Source: Agromyces sp. LHK192
GTDB lineage: Bacteria; Actinomycetota; Actinomycetes; Actinomycetales; Microbacteriaceae
Length of the DNA: 64,000 nucleotides
Assembly (NCBI RefSeq): GCF_004006235.1
Contig: NZ_CP034753.1
Location: 1,860,001-1,924,000, forward strand
Direction of reading: 5' to 3'
Shown here: piece after piece, positions 18,607-30,321 of the stretch
Position numbering within the stretch: the stretch's first letter is position 1
How the letters are laid out: every line of letters starts with the position of its first letter
Position numbers and translations under genes: made by a program
The notes under the pieces: generated by a model
What the model was told of the DNA's origin: nothing
Database searches by the model: none
What the model saw: the letters and a program-made list of their open reading frames with translations, nothing else

Positions 18607-19530
18607 TCAGAGCGCGACGGCGATCGCCACCGTCGGAACCGCGACCAGCGCGACCGCGATCACCCCGACGCCGAACCGGGCGCCTGGGCCGAGCGGGCGA
18701 CCGGGCTCGCGCAGTCGCGCGAGTCGGGCATCGACCATCTCGCGGTCGGGGGCGACGCCGCCGGATTCCGCGTATGCGCCGGGCTCGGCGTCGGCCCCGA
18801 GTCGTTCGAGTGCGCCCGCGAGGGATGCCGGGCCGGTCTCCCGGCGCGCCCCGTCGTCGGCCAGCATCTCGGTCAGGATCGTGACTGCGCGCTCCGCCCG
18901 GTTCGCGATGGGGAACCATGGCAGCGCCTGATGCCACGCGCGGAAGGTCAGCAGGACGAGGTGGTGCAGTTGCTCGAGGTGGGTGCGTTCGTGGGCGACG
19001 ACGGCGCGCAGCTCGTCGGCGGAGAGCGCGGCGACGAGGCCCTCGGTGAGCACCGTCGCGGTTCGCAGGCCGGGGACGCAGTACGCCAGGGGCACCGGAT
19101 GCGCGAGCACCCGGGTCCTCGGCGCCCCGGGCAGCGGGTCGCTCAGGATGGCGATGAGCTGGTGCTGCCGGCGTCGCTCGCGCTCGGCGCGGATCGCGGT
19201 CGTGACGAGGTTGAGGGCGAGGTGGGCGGCGAGACCGGCGGCGAGGGTGAGCGCGGCGAGGTGCACGACGCCGAACTCCGGCGGGATGGGCCCGTGCAGC
19301 AGGTGGGGGAGCAGGGCTGCGACCGAACCGCCGAGCGAGCCGTCGGGAGCGGTGCCGATGACGACGAGGCATCCGATCATGGACAGTCCGCCGCCGAGCG
19401 CGATCGCCTGCCAGAGGGCCAGGGCGAGTCCGGGCGCGCGCGACGGCCAGGTCGCCCTGGCCAGCAGCACGGGGACGGGCCACGCGAGCGCGACCGCCAG
19501 CGCGCCGAGCAGGGCGGCGATCGCGAGCAT
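18607..19530 (-). CDS. BlaR1-like M56 family metallopeptidase
   Basis: Membrane zinc peptidase of the BlaR1/MecR1 (M56) type, which in signalling systems cleaves a BlaI repressor. The 307-residue protein has membrane segments at both ends and the zinc motif HERTH at about residues 180-184, with a candidate third ligand Glu in ILTEMLADDGA. It lacks the extracellular penicillin-binding sensor domain of true BlaR1, as do the mycobacterial Rv1845c-like proteins. It starts two bases after the blaI stop on the same strand, so the two form one operon. The trigger is unknown. Confidence 0.92.
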   Translation of the reverse strand: MLAIAALLGALAVALAWPVPVLLARATWPSRAPGLALALWQAIALGGGLSMIGCLVVIGTAPDGSLGGSVAALLPHLLHGPIPPEFGVVHLAALTLAAGLAAHLALNLVTTAIRAERERRRQHQLIAILSDPLPGAPRTRVLAHPVPLAYCVPGLRTATVLTEGLVAALSADELRAVVAHERTHLEQLHHLVLLTFRAWHQALPWFPIANRAERAVTILTEMLADDGARRETGPASLAGALERLGADAEPGAYAESGGVAPDREMVDARLARLREPGRPLGPGARFGVGVIAVALVAVPTVAIAVAL

Positions 19531-19532
19531 CG

Positions 19533-19907
19533 TCAGCGGCGGGCGAGCTCGTCGAGGAGTCGGCGGAGCGTGGCGGTCTCGCCCGGAGAGGCGGTGCCGA
19601 CGAATCGCGCCAGTGCGGCGTCGCGGTCGCTGGCGCGGTCGAGCACCTCGTGCATGAGCTCCGCGGTGTGCTCCTCGCGGGAGAGCAGGGCGTGGTAGCG
19701 GTGCGGGCGGACGTCGCGAGCGCGGGTGACGAACCCCTTGCGTTCGAGCCGCGCGAGGACGGTCAGGACCGTCGTGGTGGCGGGAGCCCGGTCGCTGTGG
19801 TCTCCGACGAGGGTGAGCCGGTCGCGGAGTTCGTTCGCCGTCAGGGCAGCGTCGGCCGCCCAGAGCTGCTCCATCACGGAGCGCTCGAGTTCGCCGAGAC
19901 CCGCCAT
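19533..19907 (-). CDS. blaI: BlaI/MecI/CopY family transcriptional repressor
   Basis: Dimeric winged-helix repressor inactivated by proteolysis. The 124-residue protein shows GELERSVMEQLWAADAALTA, the recognition region APATTTVLTVLARLERKGFV, and the cleavage-region segment RDVRPHRYHALLSREEHTAELM. Length matches the family. The ATG at 19907 lies 6 bases from a TACTCT -10 box, giving a leaderless transcript. Its own upstream region carries a palindrome that is also the upstream region of cydA. Co-transcription with the M56 gene supports a BlaI-BlaR-like pair. Confidence 0.94.
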   Translation of the reverse strand: MAGLGELERSVMEQLWAADAALTANELRDRLTLVGDHSDRAPATTTVLTVLARLERKGFVTRARDVRPHRYHALLSREEHTAELMHEVLDRASDRDAALARFVGTASPGETATLRRLLDELARR

Positions 19908-19913
19908 GCTTCG

Positions 19914-19919
19914 AGAGTA
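19914..19919 (-). promoter_or_regulatory. Putative leaderless -10 box for blaI
   Basis: Read on the minus strand, TACTCT is followed by 6 bases and the blaI ATG. The expected -35 position falls inside the palindrome at 19938-19954, so a bound repressor would block it. Confidence 0.5.
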
Positions 19920-19937
19920 TCGCTTCTGCGGTGTATG

Positions 19938-19954
19938 TTCTACGCTGTGTAGAA
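19938..19954. promoter_or_regulatory. Putative BlaI operator between blaI and cydA
   Basis: TTCTAC-GCTGT-GTAGAA is a perfect 6-5-6 palindrome with TAC/GTA cores like known BlaI/MecI sites. It lies 30 bases upstream of the blaI start and 47 bases upstream of the cydA start. It overlaps a TACGCT (19941-19946) that could be the cydA -10 box. Autoregulation of blaI is expected from the family; control of cydA is inference. Confidence 0.6.
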
Positions 19955-20000
19955 GATCGTCCCGGAAACGGGGCGGGCGGGGCCACGAGAGGGGACATCC

Positions 20001-21413
20001 GTGAACGACCTGCTGGATCCGTTGCTCCTGGCGAGGTGGCAGTTCGGCCTCACCACGGTGTACCACTTCCTCTTCGTTCCGATCACGATCGGGCTCGCCA
20101 CCTCGGCCGCCGTCTTCCAGACCGCCTGGTACCGCACCGGCAAGCTCGAGTACCTGCGGATCACCCGGTTCTTCGGCAACATCTTCCTGATCAACTTCGC
20201 GATGGGCGTCGTCACCGGCATCGTGCAGGAGTTCCAGTTCGGCATGAACTGGTCGGAGTACTCGCGGTTCGTCGGAGACGTGTTCGGCGCGCCCCTCGCG
20301 CTCGAGGGCCTGCTGGCGTTCTTCTTCGAGGCGACGTTCATCGGCCTCTGGATCTTCGGCTGGGACAAGCTGCCACGCGGAGTGCACCTCGCGACGATCT
20401 GGTGCGTCGCGGTCGGCACGATCCTCTCGGCCTACTTCATCATCGCCGCGAACGCGTTCATGCAGAACCCGGTGGGGTACGAGATGAACGCGGAGGCCGG
20501 GCGGGCCGAGCTCGTCGACATCGGGGCGTTGCTCACGAATCCCGTGGCGCTGGCAGCGTTCCCGCATACGATCGCGGCATCCTTCATGGTGGCCGCCGGC
20601 CTCATCATCTCGGCCGCGGCCTGGCACCTCGCGCGCGGACAGCACCTCGACACCATGCGGCCGGCCCTGAAGTTCGGCCTGTGGACGATGGTCGGATCCG
20701 CGATCCTCACCACGCTGTTCGGCGACCAGCTGAGCCTCGCGATGGTGGCGACGCAACCCATGAAGATGGCCGCCGCTGAGGCGACGTACGACACCGTGTG
20801 CGGCGCGGACGCCTCGTTCTCGCTGTTCACCCTCGGGACGCCGGACGGCACCACGGAGCTCTTCTCGATCCGAGTGCCCTACCTCCTGTCGTTCCTCTCG
20901 ACGCACACGTTCGACGGCTGCGTGGAGGGCATCAACGACCTGCAGGCCCAGTACCAGGAGCTGTACGGACCGGGCGACTACACGCCGATCATCTGGGTCA
21001 CCTACTGGTCGTTCCGTTGGATGATCGGACTCGGCCTCGCGCACGCCGCGGTCGCCGTCGTCGGCCTCTGGCTCACGCGCAAGGGCCGGCTGCCCAAGCA
21101 GCGCTGGGTGTGGGCCATCGCGATCTGGAGCTTCCCGCTGTCGCTGCTCGCGATGATCGTCGGCTGGATCTTCACCGAGATGGGGCGCCAACCCTGGATC
21201 GTGTTCAGCCTGCTCCCCACCGAATCCGCGGTCTCGCCGAACGTCACGGGACTCGACGTGCTCATCTCGCTCGTCGCGTTCACCGTGATCTACGGCATCC
21301 TGGCCGTCGTCGAGTTCAAGCTCATCATCCGCTCGATCCAGAAGGGCCCACCCGAGGTGGGGGAGCCCGATCCCGAGTCCGGCCGCGTCGAACCGGCCAC
21401 GACGGTCTACTAG
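20001..21413 (+). CDS. cydA: Cytochrome bd ubiquinol/menaquinol oxidase subunit I
   Basis: Haem-binding subunit of the high-affinity terminal oxidase that reduces oxygen to water and contributes to proton motive force. The 470-residue protein starts ARWQFGLTTVYHFLFVPITIG, with the conserved His of the haem b595/d region, and has NFAMGVVTGIVQEFQFGMNWS, the quinol-loop region, and the signature GWIFTEMGRQPW. It is the short Q-loop form usual in actinobacteria. GTG start with a GAGAGGGGA site. First gene of cydABDC, divergent from blaI. Confidence 0.97.
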   Translation: MNDLLDPLLLARWQFGLTTVYHFLFVPITIGLATSAAVFQTAWYRTGKLEYLRITRFFGNIFLINFAMGVVTGIVQEFQFGMNWSEYSRFVGDVFGAPLALEGLLAFFFEATFIGLWIFGWDKLPRGVHLATIWCVAVGTILSAYFIIAANAFMQNPVGYEMNAEAGRAELVDIGALLTNPVALAAFPHTIAASFMVAAGLIISAAAWHLARGQHLDTMRPALKFGLWTMVGSAILTTLFGDQLSLAMVATQPMKMAAAEATYDTVCGADASFSLFTLGTPDGTTELFSIRVPYLLSFLSTHTFDGCVEGINDLQAQYQELYGPGDYTPIIWVTYWSFRWMIGLGLAHAAVAVVGLWLTRKGRLPKQRWVWAIAIWSFPLSLLAMIVGWIFTEMGRQPWIVFSLLPTESAVSPNVTGLDVLISLVAFTVIYGILAVVEFKLIIRSIQKGPPEVGEPDPESGRVEPATTVY

Positions 21414-21425
21414 GAGGAACCGATC

Positions 21426-22430
21426 ATGGATCTCGCCGTCATCTGGTTCTGGATCGTCGCTGCGCTGTTCGTCGGCTACTTCGTGCTCGACGGGTTCGAC
21501 TTCGGCGTCGGCATGTCGCTGCCGTTCCTCGGCAAGGACGACACCGACCGTCGGGTGCTCATCAACACCATCGGCCCCGTGTGGGACCTGAACGAGACGT
21601 GGGTCATCGTGGCGGGCGCGGCCCTGTTCGCCGCCTTCCCCGAGTGGTACGCGACGCTGTTCTCGGGCTTCTACCTCGCCTTGCTGTTGATCCTGCTCGC
21701 GCTCATCGCGCGCGGCGTCTCGTTCGAGTACCGGCACCAGCGACCCGAGGCCGAGTGGAAGCGCCGGTTCGACTGGATGATCGTCGTCGGGTCGGCCGTG
21801 CCGGCACTGCTCTGGGGCGTCGCGTTCGCGAACATCGTGCAGGGCGTCCCGCTGGACGCGGACCACAACTACACGGGCACCCTGTTCGACCTGTTGAACC
21901 CCTATGCACTGCTCGGCGGACTCACCACGCTGCTGCTGTTCTTCACCCACGGCGTGGTGTTCGCGTCGCTGAAGACCGACGGCGACCTGCGCCTGCGCGC
22001 GCAACGGCTCGCGACCAGGTCGGGCGTCGTCACGATCGTGGTCGCCGCGGCGTTCCTGCTGTGGACCGGCCTCGCGTTCGGCACGGCGTGGTTCTGGGGC
22101 CTGGCGGCCGTCGCGGCCGTGGCACTGATCGGCGCGTGGCTCGCGAACCTGCGCGGACGCGAGGGCGTCTCGTTCACCCTGCTCTGCGTCACGGTGGCCA
22201 CCGCGGTGCTCGCCCTGTTCGCGGCACTGTTCCCGGATGTGATGCCGGCGTCCAACGATCCCGCGAACAGCCTCACCATCGAGAACGCGTCGAGCACGGA
22301 GTACACGTTGACGGTGATGACCTGGGTGGCGGTGATCTCGTTGCCGCTCATCCTGCTGTACCAGGGCTGGACGTACTGGGTGTTCCGCAAGCGCGTGACC
22401 CGCAGCGTGGTCGAAGGGGCCGCGCACTGA
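21426..22430 (+). CDS. cydB: Cytochrome bd oxidase subunit II
   Basis: Second membrane subunit of the bd oxidase, partner of CydA. The 334-residue protein begins with the typical IWFWIVAALFVGYFVLDGFDFGVGM and NTIGPVWDLNETWVI, and has about eight membrane segments. A very good AGGAGG site lies 7 bases before the ATG, only 12 bases after the cydA stop. The cydD GTG follows after one base, so the operon is tight. Confidence 0.97.
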   Translation: MDLAVIWFWIVAALFVGYFVLDGFDFGVGMSLPFLGKDDTDRRVLINTIGPVWDLNETWVIVAGAALFAAFPEWYATLFSGFYLALLLILLALIARGVSFEYRHQRPEAEWKRRFDWMIVVGSAVPALLWGVAFANIVQGVPLDADHNYTGTLFDLLNPYALLGGLTTLLLFFTHGVVFASLKTDGDLRLRAQRLATRSGVVTIVVAAAFLLWTGLAFGTAWFWGLAAVAAVALIGAWLANLRGREGVSFTLLCVTVATAVLALFAALFPDVMPASNDPANSLTIENASSTEYTLTVMTWVAVISLPLILLYQGWTYWVFRKRVTRSVVEGAAH

Positions 22431-22431
22431 C

Positions 22432-24177
22432 GTGAGACCGCTCGACCCGAGGCTGGTTCGCCGCTCACGCGCGGCCCGCCGATTCCTGCTGATCGGTGCG
22501 GTGCTGGCGATCGTGCAGACGGGGGCGATCGTGGTGTTCGCATGGTCGCTCGCGGGCCTCGTCACCGGACTCCTCGGAGGCGGCACTGCGGGGCTCGCAA
22601 CCGATGCGGCCCTCGTCGCTGCGGCCGTGGTCGTGCGGGCGGTCGCCGCGTGGGGGTGGGACGTCGCGAGCTCGGCCGGTGCACAGCGGGTCAAGCTCGA
22701 GTTCCGGTCCGACCTGCTCTCCGCGCTCGACGGGCGGCCCGAGGGGGTGCCCGCGTTCCCGACCGCGCGGATCGCCACGCTGCTCGGGCCGGGACTCGAC
22801 GCCCTCGACGAGTACTTCGGCAGGTACCTGCCGCAATTGGTGCTGACCGTGGTCGCCACGCCGGTGCTCATCGCCGTCGCCTGGTGGGCGGACTGGCTGT
22901 CGGGGCTCACCTTCCTCATCGTGCTGCCGCTCATCCCGGTGTTCATGGCACTCATCGGCATGGCCACGCAGGCGGTGCAGCGCCGCCAGTGGGACAGCCT
23001 CACGATGCTTTCGCGCGCGTTCCTCGAGGTGCTCGGCGGGCTCTCGACGCTGATGGTGTTCGGCCGTGAACGCCGGCAGGTGGAGCGGATCCGCGCGACG
23101 ACCGAGGATTACCGCCGGCGGACGATGCGGGTGCTTCGCGTGACCTTCCTCTCGGGCTTCGCACTCGAATTGGCGGCGAGCCTCTCGGTCGCGCTCGTCG
23201 CCGTCTCGATCGGGCTGCGGCTGGTCGAAGGCCAACTGACCCTGGTGGTGGGCCTGTTCGTGCTGATCCTCGCGCCCGAGGTGTTCCTGCCCCTGCGCAA
23301 CGTCGGCGCCGCCTTCCATTCCGCCGCGGGTGGCGTGACCGCGTCGGGTGTTGCCCTCGACCTGCTGGCGGCCGCCGGGGCACGCCCGCTCGACGAACGG
23401 TCGGTCGACATCGGGGATCGGGCGGGTCACGGTGCAGGGGAGGGCGCTGGATCGGGTTCGCGGGCCGCCACGCCCGCCGCCTCGGCGTCCGGATTGCAGG
23501 CCCGCGGGCTCGGCGTGCGGCGCGGCGGCGTGCTCGTCATCGACGGATTCGACCTCGACGTGGGCGCGGGTGAGGTCGTTGCGCTCACCGGGCCGAGCGG
23601 TTCCGGGAAGTCGAGCGTGATCGCAGCGATCCTCGGCTTCACCGGCGCCGACGGAACCGTCGCGATCGACGGCGTCGAGCTCGCCGGGCACGGCGCGGTC
23701 GCCTGGGCGCCGCAGCGCGCGGCGCTGCAGGCGGGCACCGTGGCCGACAACGTGCGTCTCGGCGACGCGGATGCCCCGCCGCACCTCGCGTCGACCGCAC
23801 TGCGACTCGCCGCGGCCGACGAGGTGCCCCTCGACCTCGTCCTCGGCACCGACGGGCGCGGACTCTCGGGCGGCCAGGCGCAACGCGTCGCCGTGGCGCG
23901 GGCGATCCACCGGTTGCTGGCACGGGATCTGCCGCTCCTCATCCTCGATGAGCCGACCTCGGCGCTCGATGCCGATCGCGAGACGGCGCTCGGCCGAGGG
24001 CTGCAGGAACTCGCCGTCCAGGGACGCGCAGTGCTGATCGCGACCCATCGTGCGGGGCTCGCGGCATCCGCTGATCGGATCGTGCGCGTCGAACCCGCCC
24101 CTCGGGCCGAGGAGGCAGCCGCCGAGCCCATCGGCGTCGACGGGTCGTCGCGCAGGGATGGAGCCGACCATGGCTGA
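22432..24177 (+). CDS. cydD: Cysteine/glutathione-type ABC exporter subunit CydD
   Basis: Half of the heterodimeric ABC exporter CydDC, which exports thiols and is needed to assemble active cytochrome bd. The 581-residue protein has a six-helix membrane domain (about residues 15-300), a low-complexity Gly/Ala/Ser linker at about 325-345, then the nucleotide-binding domain with Walker [10 protein letters not shown] near 386, signature LSGGQAQR near 479 and Walker B LLILDEPTSALDAD. GTG start one base after cydB. The C-terminal end overlaps cydC by eight bases. Confidence 0.95.
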   Translation: MRPLDPRLVRRSRAARRFLLIGAVLAIVQTGAIVVFAWSLAGLVTGLLGGGTAGLATDAALVAAAVVVRAVAAWGWDVASSAGAQRVKLEFRSDLLSALDGRPEGVPAFPTARIATLLGPGLDALDEYFGRYLPQLVLTVVATPVLIAVAWWADWLSGLTFLIVLPLIPVFMALIGMATQAVQRRQWDSLTMLSRAFLEVLGGLSTLMVFGRERRQVERIRATTEDYRRRTMRVLRVTFLSGFALELAASLSVALVAVSIGLRLVEGQLTLVVGLFVLILAPEVFLPLRNVGAAFHSAAGGVTASGVALDLLAAAGARPLDERSVDIGDRAGHGAGEGAGSGSRAATPAASASGLQARGLGVRRGGVLVIDGFDLDVGAGEVVALTGPSGSGKSSVIAAILGFTGADGTVAIDGVELAGHGAVAWAPQRAALQAGTVADNVRLGDADAPPHLASTALRLAAADEVPLDLVLGTDGRGLSGGQAQRVAVARAIHRLLARDLPLLILDEPTSALDADRETALGRGLQELAVQGRAVLIATHRAGLAASADRIVRVEPAPRAEEAAAEPIGVDGSSRRDGADHG

Positions 24178-25927
24178 CCGGCGTCGAACGCGCGCGATGC
24201 TCCGCTCCGCCGTGCCGCCCGCGCGTCGCCTCATCCCGGTGATCCTGCTGGGTGTGGTGTCCGCGGGGTCCAGCGTCGCCCTGCTCGCCTGCTCGGCGTG
24301 GCTGATCACGCGCGCGGCGGAGCAGCCGCCGATCCTGTACCTCTCGCTCGGCGTCGTCGGTGTTCGGGCGTTCGCGCTCAGCCGCGCCACGTTCCGCTAC
24401 CTCGAACGCCTCGCCGGGCACGATGCCGCGTTCCGCAGGCTCTCCGCGATCCGGACGGGCATCTACGAGCGCTTGCTGCCTTCGGCGCCCGACGGCGTCG
24501 CCATGCTCCGCCGCGGCGAACTGCTCACCCGGTTCACGGACGACGTCGACGACCTCCAGTTCGTCTCGTTGCGCGCCGTGCAGCCGCTCGTGAGCGCGGG
24601 CATCGTGCTCGTCGCGGCCCTGGTCGGGGTCATGCTGGTGGCGCCGGCCTCGGCCGCCGGCATCCTCGGATGCCTCGTCGTCGGCATCGCCGTCGCGGTC
24701 CTCGCCGAGCGCTTCGCCGCCGATCGAGGCGCCCGTCGGGTCGCGCCGATCCGCGGTGAACTGCAGTCGGCGATCGTCGAGCACGTCGCCGCCCTCGAGG
24801 TGCTCGTGGCCTTCGACGCGGCCGCGCAGAGCCGGGCGCGCATCGAACGGATCGGAGAGCGGCTCGCGCGCGCGACGCGCGTGCAGGCCGCGTCGGTCGG
24901 GGCATCCGCCGCGGTGATGAGCGCGCTCGGCGGCTTCGCCGCGCTCGCGAGTATCGGCGGCGGTGCGCAGGGGCTCGCCGCGGGCTCCATCGACGGCCCG
25001 ACGTTCGCCGTGCTGTGCCTCGTACCGCTGGCGATCGCGGAGGTCGCCGCGGCGGTGCCGGTCGCGGTCGCCGCGTGGCGTTCGGCGACGGTCAGCGCGC
25101 AACGCGTCGCGTCCGCGGTTCCGGAGCAGCCGCCGGCCGGGATCCCGGCGGCCGTGGTCCTGCGGGCGGCTGACGCACCTGCCGAACGTGCGACGGCTGC
25201 AGCGGAGGGCAGCGAGGCGTCGCCGGTCGCGCACTCCCTCGTATCGGGCGTCGCACCCACCCTCGTCCTGCAAGGGGTTCGCGCGCACTGGCCGCGGAGC
25301 TCCGGCGACCAGACCGAAGCAGCAACGCCCGCGGCGATCGACGGCGTCGACCTGGACCTCCGCCCCGGCGAGCGCGTGCTGCTGCGCGGTCCGTCGGGCG
25401 CCGGCAAGACGACCCTCGCGCACGTGCTCGTCCGGTTCCTCGACTACGAGGGCTCCTACCTGATCGACGGCGTGGAGGCTCGCGGGCTCGAACCGGCCGC
25501 GGTGCGGCGGCGGATCGGGCTCCTCGAGCAGCGTCCGTGGCTGTTCGACGAGAACCTCAGGCAGAACCTGCTGTTCGCGCGCGACACGGCCGATGACGAC
25601 GACCTGCTCGATGCGCTCGCGCGGGTCGGTCTCGGGGACTGGGTGCGCGAGCGAGGCGGACTCGACAGCCGGGTCGGGGAGCGGGGCGCCCTCGTCTCCG
25701 GCGGGCAGGCGCAGCGCATCGCGCTCGCTCGGGCGATGCTCGCCGACTTCCCGGTGATCGTGCTGGACGAGCCCACCGCGAACGTCGACCCGGAGACCGC
25801 CGACCGGCTGCTCGCCGACCTGCTCGCCGCCGCGGCCGATCGCACGGTGCTGCTCATCATGCACACCGACCGGATTCCCGCGGGCATCGATCGGGTCGTC
25901 GAACTCGGCGCCCGGGCCGCCGGCTGA
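24170..25927 (+). CDS. cydC: Cysteine/glutathione-type ABC exporter subunit CydC
   Basis: Partner of CydD. The 585-residue protein has the membrane domain with the CydC-typical stretch GVVGVRAFALSRATFRYLERL, a long low-complexity region around residues 310-380, and the nucleotide-binding domain with Walker A GPSGAGKTT near 407, signature VSGGQAQR near 510 and Walker B VIVLDEPTANVDPE. ATG 24170 has GGAG six bases upstream; ATG 24158 is in frame but poorly spaced from a ribosome site. Last gene of the cydABDC operon. Confidence 0.95.
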   Translation: MADRRRTRAMLRSAVPPARRLIPVILLGVVSAGSSVALLACSAWLITRAAEQPPILYLSLGVVGVRAFALSRATFRYLERLAGHDAAFRRLSAIRTGIYERLLPSAPDGVAMLRRGELLTRFTDDVDDLQFVSLRAVQPLVSAGIVLVAALVGVMLVAPASAAGILGCLVVGIAVAVLAERFAADRGARRVAPIRGELQSAIVEHVAALEVLVAFDAAAQSRARIERIGERLARATRVQAASVGASAAVMSALGGFAALASIGGGAQGLAAGSIDGPTFAVLCLVPLAIAEVAAAVPVAVAAWRSATVSAQRVASAVPEQPPAGIPAAVVLRAADAPAERATAAAEGSEASPVAHSLVSGVAPTLVLQGVRAHWPRSSGDQTEAATPAAIDGVDLDLRPGERVLLRGPSGAGKTTLAHVLVRFLDYEGSYLIDGVEARGLEPAAVRRRIGLLEQRPWLFDENLRQNLLFARDTADDDDLLDALARVGLGDWVRERGGLDSRVGERGALVSGGQAQRIALARAMLADFPVIVLDEPTANVDPETADRLLADLLAAAADRTVLLIMHTDRIPAGIDRVVELGARAAG

Positions 25928-25938
25928 GCCCGTCGACG

Positions 25939-25944
25939 TACGCT
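25939..25944 (+). promoter_or_regulatory. Putative leaderless -10 box for pabB
   Basis: TACGCT followed by 6 bases (GGTGGG) and the pabB ATG. This separates pabB transcription from the upstream cyd operon, whose stop is 11 bases before the box. Confidence 0.5.
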
Positions 25945-25950
25945 GGTGGG

Positions 25951-27405
25951 ATGCCCCGAACCGTCCGCGTCCGCGAACTCGCGCGCTGGGTCGACCCCGA
26001 GCGCGTGTTCCTCGAGCTGACGGCCGGCCGGTCGACGGCGGCGTGGCTCGACGGCGGCATCGACGCCGTCTCGGGGCGCAGCGTCATCGCGGTCGTCGAC
26101 GAGTCGAGCCCGGAGCTCGTCGTGCACAACGCGGAGGATCCCCGGACGGTGCTCGACGACCTCGCCGCACGGCTCGCCGCGCTCCGAGCCGTGATCGACG
26201 ACGGAGACGAGGCGCGGGACGGGATCGGCGCCGGCACACGGGACGGGCACGGGGGAGCGTCCGATGCGGAGCGCACCGCACTCGGGTGGATCGGCTGGTT
26301 CGGGTACGAGTTCGGCGCACGCGCCCTCGGACTTCCGGTCGCCGCGGCCTCGACCCCCGACGCCGCGTTCGTATTCGTCGAGCGCGTCGTCGTGTTCGAC
26401 CACGCCGCCCGCCGGGTTCGGCTCGAATGGCTCGACCTCGGGGCATCCGGTTCGGCGTCGGGGGCCGAGTGGGCCGACGTGACGGCCGAGCGCATCGAAC
26501 GGCTCGCCGACGTCGCGTCGACCGTGCCCTCCCACCGCGGCCGCGCGCCGGATCCGGCGACCCCTGCTCCCACGGTCGACTGGCGGCACGACGACGTCGA
26601 GTACGCGCGCATGATCGCCGAGTGCCGGGCCGCGATCGTGCGCGGAGACGCGTACCAGCTCTGCCTGACCAACCGGGTCGACGTCGACGTGCGCCCGGAC
26701 CCCGTCGAGGCGTACCTCCGGTTGCGCCGATCGAGCCCGAGCCACCACGGTGGATTCCTCCGGTTCGGCGACGTCGCGCTGCTGTCGGCGTCGCCCGAGC
26801 AGTTCCTGTTCGTCGAGCGCGACGGCACCGTGTCGACCCGACCGATGAAGGGCACACGGCGTCGCGACGCGGACGCCGAGATCGATCGGATGCTGCGGGC
26901 CGAGCTCGCGGCCAGCGACAAGGAGCGCGCCGAGAACCTGATGATCGTCGACCTCATGCGCAACGACCTCACGCGCATCGCGGCGCCGGGCAGCGTGCAC
27001 GTGCCGGTGCTCCTCGAGACCGAGGAGTACGCGCACGTGCACCAGCTCGTCTCGACGGTCAGCGCGCGCCTGCGGCCTCCGCTCACCGCCGTGGACGCAG
27101 TGGCCGCGGCATTCCCGGCCGGGTCGATGACCGGCGCGCCGAAGGAGAGCGCCATGCGGATCCTGTACACGCTCGAGCGCGGTCCGCGCGGCGTCTACTC
27201 GGGCGCCTTCGGGACGCTCGCGGTCGACGGCAGCGCCGACCTCGCGATGGTGATCCGGTCGATCGTGCTCACCGCCGACGGCGCGTCGATCGGCACGGGC
27301 GGCGGCATCACGGCGCTCTCCGAGCCCGAAGCCGAGATCGAGGAGACGCGCATCAAGGCCAGGGCGCTCCTCGAGGTGCTGCTCGGATCCGACTCGACCG
27401 GGTGA
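25951..27405 (+). CDS. pabB: Aminodeoxychorismate synthase component I / anthranilate synthase family
   Basis: Chorismate-binding enzyme; most likely PabB, which aminates chorismate for folate synthesis. The 484-residue protein has an N-terminal domain with GWIGWFGYEFGARALGL and the catalytic domain with GDAYQLCLTNRVDV, PEQFLFVERDGTVSTRPMKG (split here at the P-K-G motif PMKGTRRR), ENLMIVDLMRNDLTRI and GSMTGAPKESAM near residue 390. The PMKGT motif and YQLCLTN favour PabB over TrpE. No pabA/pabC or trp genes are adjacent, so the TrpE alternative is not fully excluded. Confidence 0.88.
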   Translation: MPRTVRVRELARWVDPERVFLELTAGRSTAAWLDGGIDAVSGRSVIAVVDESSPELVVHNAEDPRTVLDDLAARLAALRAVIDDGDEARDGIGAGTRDGHGGASDAERTALGWIGWFGYEFGARALGLPVAAASTPDAAFVFVERVVVFDHAARRVRLEWLDLGASGSASGAEWADVTAERIERLADVASTVPSHRGRAPDPATPAPTVDWRHDDVEYARMIAECRAAIVRGDAYQLCLTNRVDVDVRPDPVEAYLRLRRSSPSHHGGFLRFGDVALLSASPEQFLFVERDGTVSTRPMKGTRRRDADAEIDRMLRAELAASDKERAENLMIVDLMRNDLTRIAAPGSVHVPVLLETEEYAHVHQLVSTVSARLRPPLTAVDAVAAAFPAGSMTGAPKESAMRILYTLERGPRGVYSGAFGTLAVDGSADLAMVIRSIVLTADGASIGTGGGITALSEPEAEIEETRIKARALLEVLLGSDSTG

Positions 27406-27592
27406 GGTCCGGGTCGGTGGCGTCCGGGCGGGCGCGGTGTCCGGACGGGTGACGTCCGGACCGGGCGGCCGGACAGCCGGGCGGCAGGACCCCGGAATCG
27501 AATAGGCTGGTTCCTCGGAGTGCGCGCTCCCCGTTCCGCGCGCCCGTCAGCAGGCCGCATCGCGGCCGAGCACGAACACGATTGCGAGACCA
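27406..27592 (+). promoter_or_regulatory. pabB-leuS intergenic region with GTCCGG repeats and leuS promoter candidate
   Basis: This 187-base gap starts with repeated GTCCGG words, including two 8-bp palindromes GTCCGGAC at 27439-27446 and 27454-27461 that can pair with each other. This could end pabB transcription, though no T-run follows. A TAGGCT box at 27503-27508 could serve leuS with a leader of about 78 bases. I see no T-box stem I or specifier loop. Confidence 0.35.
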
Positions 27593-30187
<2,595 letters not shown>

Positions 30188-30321
30188 GCCGACGCGCAGC
30201 CGAGCTGATGCGCTGCGCGATGGGCCCGTGTGCGCGTCGTGACTGCTCCCTGACAGGCGGTCGTCGAACGGATCGCCCCACACCTCTCCGCGAGGACCGT
30301 GGATGGAGCACCCGGCGACCC

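Noticed and set aside
19908..23003. Upstream extension of the blaI frame on the minus strand
   Set aside because: Residues before the BlaI start are low-complexity antisense of cydABD; the ATG at 19907 gives the exact family length.
27503..27592. T-box or other riboswitch in the leuS leader
   Set aside because: No specifier loop, no T-box sequence and no terminator/antiterminator pair are visible in the short leader.
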